64,000 nucleotides of DNA from Eutrigla gurnardus (Eukaryota > Chordata > Actinopteri > Perciformes > Triglidae): assembly GCA_963514095.1 (NCBI GenBank), contig CAUPSS010000067.1, positions 312,501 through 376,500 on the forward strand, read 5' to 3'. Below are positions 52,101-61,151 of the stretch, piece by piece. The translations under genes were made by a program, and so were the position numbers. The notes beneath the pieces are model-generated. The model saw nothing but the letters and a program-made list of their open reading frames with translations, ran no database searches and was not told where the DNA came from. Position 1 is the first letter of the stretch. The number at the start of each line of letters is the position of its first letter.

Positions 52101-55100
52101 TGTCTCTACATGTCTCCCTGTGATAGACTGGTTACCTGTCTGTCTCTACATGTCAGCCCTGTGATAGACTGGTTACCTGTCTGTCTTTACATGTCTCCCT
52201 GTGATAGACTGGTTACCTGTCTGTCTCTACATGTCTCGCTGTGATAGACTGGTTACCTGTCTGTCTCTACATGTCTCCCTGTGATAGACTGGTTACCTGT
52301 CTGTCTCTACATGTCCCCCTGTGATAGACTGGTTACCTGTCTGTCTCTACATGTCTCCCTGTGATAGACTGGTTACCTGTCTGTCTCTACATGTCTCCCT
52401 GTGATAGACTGGTTACCTGTCTGTCTCTACATGTCCCCCTGTGATAGACTGGTTACCTGTCTGTCTCTACATGTCTCCCTGTGATAGACTGGTTACCTGT
52501 CTGTCTCTACATGTCGGCCCCATGATAGACTGGTTACCTGTCTGTCTCTACATGTCTCCCTGTGATAGACTGGTTACCTGTCTGTCTCTACATGTCTCCC
52601 TGTGATAGACTGGTTACCTGTCTGTCTCTACATGTCAGCCCTGTGATAGACTGGTTGCCTGTCTGTCTCTACATGTCAGCCCTGTGATAGACTGGTTACC
52701 TGTCTGTCTCTACATGTCTCCCTGTGATAGACTGGTTACCTGTCTGTCTCTACATGTCTCCCTGTGATAGACTGGTTACCTGTCTGTCTCTACATGTCAG
52801 CCCTGTGATAGACTGGTCACCTGTCTCTCTCTACATGTCAGCCCTGTGATAGACTGGTCACCTGTCTGTCTCTACATGTCAGCCCTGTGATAGACTGGTT
52901 ACCTGTCTGTCTCTACATGTCTCCCTGTGATAGACTGGTTACCTGTCTGTCTCTAAATGTCGGCCCCGTGATAGACTGGTTACCTATCTGTCTCTACATG
53001 TCTCCCTGTGATAGACTGGTTACCTGTCTGTCTCTACATGTCTCCCTGTGATAGACTGGTTACCTGTCTGTCTCTACATGTCCCCCTGTGAAAGACTGGT
53101 TACCTGTCGGTCTCTACATGTCTCCCTGTGATAGACTGGTTACCTGTCTGTCTCTACATGTCTCCCTGTGATAGACTGGTTACCTTTCTGTCTCTACATG
53201 TCCCCCTGTGATAGACTGGTTACCTGTCTGTCTCTACATGTCTCCCTGTGATAGACTGGTCACCTGTCTGTCTCTACATGTCTCCCTGTGATAGACTGGT
53301 TACCTGTCTGTCTTTACATGTCTCCCTGTGATAGACTGGTTACCTGTCTGTCTCTCCATGTCTCCCTGTGATAGACTGGTTACCTGTCTGTCTCTACATG
53401 TCTCCCTGTGATAGACTGGTTACCTGTCTGTCTCTACATGTCCCCCTGTGATAGACTGGTTACCTGTCTGTCTCTACATGTCTCCATGTGATAGACTGGT
53501 TACCTGTCTGTCGCTACATGTCTCCCTGTGATAGACTGGTTAACTGTATGTCTCTACATGTCCCCCTGTGATAGACTGGTTACCTGTCTGTCTCTACATG
53601 TCTCCCTGTGATAGACTGGTTACCTGTCTGTCTCTACATGTCTCCCTGTGATAGACTGGTTACCTGTCTGTCTCTACATGTCAGCCCTGTGATAGACTGG
53701 TTACCTGTCTGTCTCTACATGTCTCCCTGTGATAGACTGGTCACCTGTCTGTCTCTACATGTCAGCCCTATGATAGACTGGTTACCTGTCTGTCTCTACA
53801 CGTCAGCCCTGTGATAGACTGGTTACCTGTCTGTCTCTACATGTCAGCCCTGTGATAGACTGGTTACCTGTCTGTCTGTACATGTCTCCCTGTGATAGAC
53901 TGGTTACCTGTCTGTCTTTACATGTCTCCCTGTGATAGACTGGTTACCTGTCTGTCTCTACATGTCTCCCTGTGATAGACTGGTTACCTGTCTGTCTGTA
54001 CATGTCTCCCTGTGATAGACTGGTTACCTGTCTGTCTCTACATGTCTCCCTGTGATAGACTGGTTACCTGTCTGTCTCTACATGTCAGCCCTGTGATAGA
54101 CTGGTTACCTGTCTGTCTCTACATGTCTCCCTGTGATAGACTGGTCACCTGTCTGTCTCTACATGTCAGCCCTATGATAGACTGGTTACCTGTCTGTCTC
54201 TACACGTCAGCCCTGTGATAGACTGGTTACCTGTCTGTCTCTACATGTCAGCCCTGTGATAGACTGGTTACCTGTCTGTCTGTACATGTCTCCCTGTGAT
54301 AGACTGGTTACCTGTCTGTCTCTACATGTCTCCCTGTGATAGACTGGTTACCTGTCTGTCTCTACATGTCAGCCCTGTGATAGACTGGTTACCTGTCTGT
54401 CTCTACATGTCTCCCTGTGATAGACTGGTTACCTGTCTGTCTCTACATGTCTCCCTGTGATAGACTGGTCACCTGTCTGTCTCTACATGTCTCCCTGTGA
54501 TAGACTGGTTACCTGTCTGTCTCTACATGTCTCCCTGTGATAGACTGGTTACCTGTCTGTCTCTACATGTCCCCCTGTGATAGACTGGTTACCTGTCTGT
54601 CTCTACATGTCTCCCTGTGATAGACTGGTTACCTGTCTGTCTCTACATGTCTCCCTGTGATAGACTGGTTACCTGTCTGTCTCTACATGTCCCCCTGTGA
54701 TAGACTGGTTACCTGTCTGTCTCTACATGTCTCCCTGTGATAGACTGGTTACCTGTCTGTCTCTACATGTCGGCCCCATGATAGACTGGTTACCTGTCTG
54801 TCTCTACATGTCTCCCTGTGATAGACTGGTTACCTGTCTGTCTCTACATGTCTTCCTGTGATAGACTGGTTACCTGTCTGTCTCTACATGTCTCCCTGTG
54901 ATAGACTGGTTACCTGTCTGTCTCTACATGTCCCCCTGTGATAGACTGGTTACCTGTCTGTCTCTACATGTCTCCCTGTGATAGACTGGTTACCTGTCTG
55001 TCTCTACATGTCGGCCCCGTGATAGACTGGTTACCTTTCTGTCTCTACATGTCTCCCTGTGATAGACTGGTTACCTGTCTGTCTCTACATGTCTCCCTGT

Positions 55101-55700
55101 GATAGACTGGTTACCTGTCTGTCTCTACATGTCCCCCTGTGATAGACTGGTTACCTGTCGGTCTCTACATGTCTCCCTGTGATAGACTGGTTACCTGTCT
55201 GTCTCCACATGTCTCCATGTGATAGACTGGTTACCTGTCTGTCTCTACATGTCCCCCTGTGATAGACTGGTTACCTGTCGGTCTCTACATGTCTCCCTGT
55301 GATAGACTGGTTACCTGTCTGTCTCTACATGTCAGCCCTGTGATAGACTGGTTACCTGTCTGTCTGTACATGTCTCCCTGTGATAGACTGGTTACCTGTC
55401 TGTCTCTACATGTCTCCCTGTGATAGACTGGTTACCTGTCTGTCTCTACATGTCAGCCCTGTGATAGACTGGTTACCTGTCTGTCTCTACATGTCTCCCT
55501 GTGATAGACTGGTTACCTGTCTGTCTCTACATGTCTCCATGTGATAGACTGGTTACCTGTCTGTCTCTACATGTCAGCCCTATGATAGACTGGTTACCTG
55601 TCTGTCTCTACATGTCAGCCCTATGATAGACTGGTTACCTGTCTGTCTCTACATGTCAGCCCTGTGATAGACTGGTTACCTGTCTGTCTCTACATGTCAG
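49134..55700. repeat. Duplicon 2 middle: ACGTG pair and 1,530-bp doublet
   Basis: GTTACGTGTC monomers are at 49797, 50319 and 50683, CATGACTCC at 51063, TAAATG at 51424 and 52954, TCTCTCCATG at 51821 and 53351, TTAACTGTATG at 53540, two cassettes from 53608 and 54012, and CTTCCTG at 54852. All have partners in 28.7-34.1 kb. Small private changes such as CTCGCTG near 52235 and TACCTTTCTG near 53183 and 55034 are not in the partner. Confidence 0.83.
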
Positions 55701-57915
55701 CCCTGTGATAGACTGGTTACCTGTCTGTCTGTACATGTCTCCCTGTGATAGACTGGTTACCTGTCTGTCTCTACATGTCTCCCTGTGATAGACTGGTTAC
55801 CTGTCTGTCTCTACATGTCTCCCTGTGATAGACTGGTTACCTGTCTGTCTCTACATGTCTCCCTGTGATAGACTGGTTACCTGTCTGTCTCTACATGTCC
55901 CCCTGTGATAGACTGGTTACCTGTCTGTCTCTACATGTCTCCCTGTGATAGACTGGTTACCTGTCTGTCTCTACATGTCTCCCTGTGATAGACTGGTTAC
56001 CTGTCTGTCTCTACATGTCCCCCTGTGATAGACTGGTTACCTGTCTGTCTCTACATGTCTCCCTGTGATAGACTGGTTACCTGTCTGTCTCTACATGTCG
56101 GCCCCATGATAGACTGGTTACCTGTCTGTCTCTACATGTCTCCCTGTGATAGACTGGTTACCTGTCTGTCTCTACATGTCTCCCTGTGATAGACTGGTTA
56201 CCTGTCTGTCTCTACATGTCAGCCCTGTGATAGACTGGTTGCCTGTCTGTCTCTACATGTCAGCCCTGTGATAGACTGGTTACCTGTCTGTCTCTACATG
56301 TCTCCCTGTGATAGACTGGTTACCTGTCTGTCTCTACATGTCTCCCTGTGATAGACTGGTTACCTGTCTGTCTCTACATGTCAGCCCTGTGATAGACTGG
56401 TCACCTGTCTCTCTCTACATGTCAGCCCTGTGATAGACTGGTCACCTGTCTGTCTCTACATGTCAGCCCTGTGATAGACTGGTTACCTGTCTGTCTCTAC
56501 ATGTCTCCCTGTGATAGACTGGTTACCTGTCTGTCTCTAAATGTCGGCCCCGTGATAGACTGGTTACCTGTCTGTCTCTACATGTCAGCCCTGTGATAGA
56601 CTGGTTGCCTGTCTGTCTCTACATGTCAGCCCTGTGATAGACTGGTTACCTGTCTGTCTCTACATGTCTCCCTGTGATAGACTGGTTACCTGTCTGTCTC
56701 TACATGTCTCCCTGTGATAGACTGGTTACCTGTCTGTCTCTACATGTCAGCCCTGTGATAGACTGGTTACCTGTCTGTCTGTACATGTCTCCCTGTGATA
56801 GACTGGTTACCTGTCTGTCTCTACATGTCTCCCTGTGATAGACTGGTTACCTGTCTGTCTCTACATGTCTCCCTGTGATAGACTGGTTACCTGTCTGTCT
56901 CTACATGTCTCCCTGTGATAGACTGGTTACCTGTCTGTCTCTACATGTCCCCCTGTGATAGACTGGTTACCTGTCTGTCTCTACATGTCTCCCTGTGATA
57001 GACTGGTTACCTGTCTGTCTCTACATGTCTCCCTGTGATAGACTGGTTACCTGTCTGTCTCTACATGTCCCCCTGTGATAGACTGGTTACCTGTCTGTCT
57101 CTACATGTCTCCCTGTGATAGACTGGTTACCTGTCTGTCTCTACATGTCGGCCCCATGATAGACTGGTTACCTGTCTGTCTCTACATGTCTCCCTGTGAT
57201 AGACTGGTTACCTGTCTGTCTCTACATGTCTCCCTGTGATAGACTGGTTACCTGTCTGTCTCTACATGTCAGCCCTGTGATAGACTGGTTGCCTGTCTGT
57301 CTCTACATGTCAGCCCTGTGATAGACTGGTTACCTGTCTGTCTCTACATGTCTCCCTGTGATAGACTGGTTACCTGTCTGTCTCTACATGTCTCCCTGTG
57401 ATAGACTGGTTACCTGTCTGTCTCTACATGTCAGCCCTGTGATAGACTGGTCACCTGTCTCTCTCTACATGTCAGCCCTGTGATAGACTGGTCACCTGTC
57501 TGTCTCTACATGTCAGCCCTGTGATAGACTGGTTACCTGTCTGTCTCTACATGTCTCCCTGTGATAGACTGGTTACCTGTCTGTCTCTAAATGTCGGCCC
57601 CGTGATAGACTGGTTACCTGTCTGTCTCTACATGTCTCCCTGTGATAGACTGGTTACCTGTCTGTCTCTACATGTCTCCCTGTGATAGACTGGTTACCTG
57701 TCTGTCTCTACATGTCTCCCTGTGATAGACTGGTTACCTGTCTGTCTCTACATGTCCCCCTGTGAAAGACTGGTTACCTGTCTGTCTCTACATGTCTCCC
57801 TGTGATAGACTGGTTACCTGTCTGTCTCTACATGTCCCCCTGTGATAGACTGGTTACCTGTCTGTCTCTACATGTCTCCCTGTGATAGACTGGTCACCTG
57901 TCTGTCTCTACATGT
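55701..57915. repeat. 1,050-bp tandem pair in duplicon 2
   Basis: TAAATG monomers at 56538 and 57588 are 1,050 bp apart. The run of tails around each agrees: CGGCCCCATGA, CAGCCCTGTGA with GGTTGCC, GGTCACC with CTCTCTCTAC, TAAATG. Duplicon 1 has a single TAAATG at the corresponding place (35906). The pair is therefore a copy-number difference between the duplicons, next to the 1,088-bp pair that is doubled in the other one. Confidence 0.78.
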
Positions 57916-59977
57916 CAGCCCTGTGATAGACTGGTTACCTGTCTGTCTGTACATGTCTCCCTGTGATAGACTGGTTACCTGTCTGTCTCTACATGTCTCC
58001 CTGTGATAGACTGGTTACCTGTCTGTCTCTACATGTCAGCCCTGTGATAGACTGGTTACCTGTCTGTCTCTACATGTCTCCCTGTGATAGACTGGTTACC
58101 TGTCTGTCTCTACATGTCTCCATGTGATAGACTGGTTACCTGTCTGTCTCTACATGTCAGCCCTATGATAGACTGGTTACCTGTCTGTCTCTACATGTCA
58201 GCCCTATGATAGACTGGTTACCTGTCTGTCTCTACATGTCAGCCCTGTGATAGACTGGTTACCTGTCTGTCTCTACATGTCAGCCCTGTGATAGACTGGT
58301 TACCTGTCTGTCTGTACATGTCTCCCTGTGATAGACTGGTTACCTGTCTGTCTCTACATGTCTCCCTGTGATAGACTGGTTACCTGTCTGTCTCTACATG
58401 TCAGCCCTGTGATAGACTGGTTACCTGTCTGTCTCTACATGTCTCCCTGTGATAGACTGGTTACCTGTCTGTCTCTACATGACTCCCTGTGATAGACTGG
58501 TCACCTGTCTGTCTCTACATGTCTCCCTGTGATAGACTGGTTACCTGTCTGTCTCTACATGTCTCCCTGTGATAGACTGGTTACCTGTCTGTCTCTACAT
58601 GTCTCCCTGTGATAGACTGGTTACCTGTCTGTCTCTACATGTCTCCCTGTGATAGACTGGTTACCTGTCTGTCTCTACATGTCCCCCTGTGATAGACTGG
58701 TTACCTGTCTGTCTCTACATGTCTCCCTGTGATAGACTGGTTACCTGTCTGTCTCTACATGTCTCCCTGTGATAGACTGGTTACCTGTCTGTCTCTACAT
58801 GTCCCCCTGTGATAGACTGGTTACCTGTCTGTCTCTACATGTCTCCCTGTGATAGACTGGTTACCTGTCTGTCTCTACATGTCGGCCCCATGATAGACTG
58901 GTTACCTGTCTGTCTCTACATGTCTCCCTGTGATAGACTGGTTACCTGTCTGTCTCTACATGTCTCCCTGTGATAGACTGGTTACCTGTCTGTCTCTACA
59001 TGTCAGCCCTGTGATAGACTGGTTGCCTGTCTGTCTCTACATGTCAGCCCTGTGATAGACTGGTTACCTGTCTGTCTCTACATGTCTCCCTGTGATAGAC
59101 TGGTTACCTGTCTGTCTCTACATGTCTCCCTGTGATAGACTGGTTACCTGTCTGTCTCTACATGTCAGCCCTGTGATAGACTGGTCACCTGTCTCTCTCT
59201 ACATGTCAGCCCTGTGATAGACTGGTCACCTGTCTGTCTCTACATGTCAGCCCTGTGATAGACTGGTTACCTGTCTGTCTCTACATGTCTCCCTGTGATA
59301 GACTGGTTACCTGTCTGTCTCTAAATGTCGGCCCCGTGATAGACTGGTTACCTGTCTGTCTCTACATGTCTCCCTGTGATAGACTGGTTACCTGTCTGTC
59401 TCTACATGTCTCCCTGTGATAGACTGGTTACCTGTCTGTCTCTACATGTCTCCCTGTGATAGACTGGTTACCTGTCTGTCTCTACATGTCCCCCTGTGAA
59501 AGACTGGTTACCTGTCTGTCTCTACATGTCTCCCTGTGATAGACTGGTTACCTGTCTGTCTCTACATGTCCCCCTGTGATAGACTGGTTACCTGTCTGTC
59601 TCTACATGTCTCCCTGTGATAGACTGGTCACCTGTCTGTCTCTACATGTCTCCCTGTGATAGACTGGTTACCTGTCTGTCTTTACATGTCTCCCTGTGAT
59701 AGACTGGTTACCTGTCTGTCTCTCCATGTCTCCCTGTGATAGACTGGTTACCTGTCTGTCTCTACATGTCTCCCTGTGATAGACTGGTTACCTGTCTGTC
59801 TCTACATGTCCCCCTGTGATAGACTGGTTACCTGTCTGTCTCTACATGTCTCCATGTGAATGACTGGTTACCTGTCTGTCGCTACATGTCTCCCTGTGAT
59901 AGACTGGTTAACTGTATGTCTCTACATGTCCCCCTGTGATAGACTGGTTACCTGTCTGTCTCTACATGTCTCCCTGT

Positions 59978-60301
59978 GATAAACTGGTTACCTGTCTGTC
60001 TCTACATGTCTCCCTGTGATAGACTGGTTACCTGTCTGTCTCTACATGTCTCCCTGTGATAGACTGGTCACCTGTCTGTCTCTACATGTCAGCCCTATGA
60101 TAGACTGGTTACCTGTCTGTCTCTACACGTCAGCCCTGTGATAGACTGGTTACCTGTCTGTCTCTACATGTCAGCCCTGTGATAGACTGGTTACCTGTCT
60201 GTTTGTACATTTCTCCCTGTGATAGACTGGTTACCTGTCTGTCTTTACATGTCTCCCTGTGATAGACTGGTTACCTGTCTGTCTCTACATGTCAGCCCTG
60301 T
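59978..60301. repeat. 324-bp tandem unit, copy 1
   Basis: The unit runs from GATAAAC at 59978 to the next GATAAAC at 60302 and includes a TACACGTCAG monomer and GTTTGTACATTTCTCC at 60201. The partner at 39.4-39.7 kb has GTTTGTACATG, so the G to T change in ACATTTC happened after the large duplication and before this small one. Confidence 0.87.
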
Positions 60302-60625
60302 GATAAACTGGTTACCTGTCTGTCTCTACATGTCTCCCTGTGATAGACTGGTTACCTGTCTGTCTCTACATGTCTCCCTGTGATAGACTGGTCACCTGTC
60401 TGTCTCTACATGTCAGCCCTATGATAGACTGGTTACCTGTCTGTCTCTACACGTCAGCCCTGTGATAGACTGGTTACCTGTCTGTCTCTACATGTCAGCC
60501 CTGTGATAGACTGGTTACCTGTCTGTTTGTACATTTCTCCCTGTGATAGACTGGTTACCTGTCTGTCTTTACATGTCTCCCTGTGATAGACTGGTTACCT
60601 GTCTGTCTCTACATGTCAGCCCTGT
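60302..60625. repeat. 324-bp tandem unit, copy 2
   Basis: GATAAAC is at 60302 and GTTTGTACATTTCTCC at 60525, each 324 bp from the first unit. The following cassette (60543-60749) lines up with the one at 39666-39872, offset 20,877. The insertion accounts for most of the offset change from 20,594; the remaining 41 bp is one lost 41-bp monomer near 60.0 kb. Confidence 0.87.
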
Positions 60626-61151
60626 GATAGACTGGTTACCTGTCTGTCTCTACATGTCTCCCTGTGATAGACTGGTCACCTGTCTGTCTCTACATGTCAG
60701 CCCTATGATAGACTGGTTACCTGTCTGTCTCTACACGTCAGCCCTGTGATAGACTGGTTACCTGTCTGTCTCTACATGTCAGCCCTGTGATAGACTGGTT
60801 ACCTGTCTGTCTGTACATGTCTCCCTGTGATAGACTGGTTACCTGTCTGTCTCTACATGTCTCCCTGTGATAGACTGGTTACCTGTCTGTCTCTACATGT
60901 CAGCCCTGTGATAGACTGGTTACCTGTCTGTCTCTACATGTCTCCCTGTGATAGACTGGTTACCTGTCTGTCTCTACATGTCTCCCTGTGATAGACTGGT
61001 CACCTGTCTGTCTCTACATGTCTCCCTGTGATAGACTGGTTACCTGTCTGTCTTTACATGTCTCCCTGTGATAGACTGGTTACCTGTCTGTCTCTACATG
61101 TCTCCTTGTGATAGACTGGTTACCTGTCTGTCTCTACATGTCTCCCTGTGA

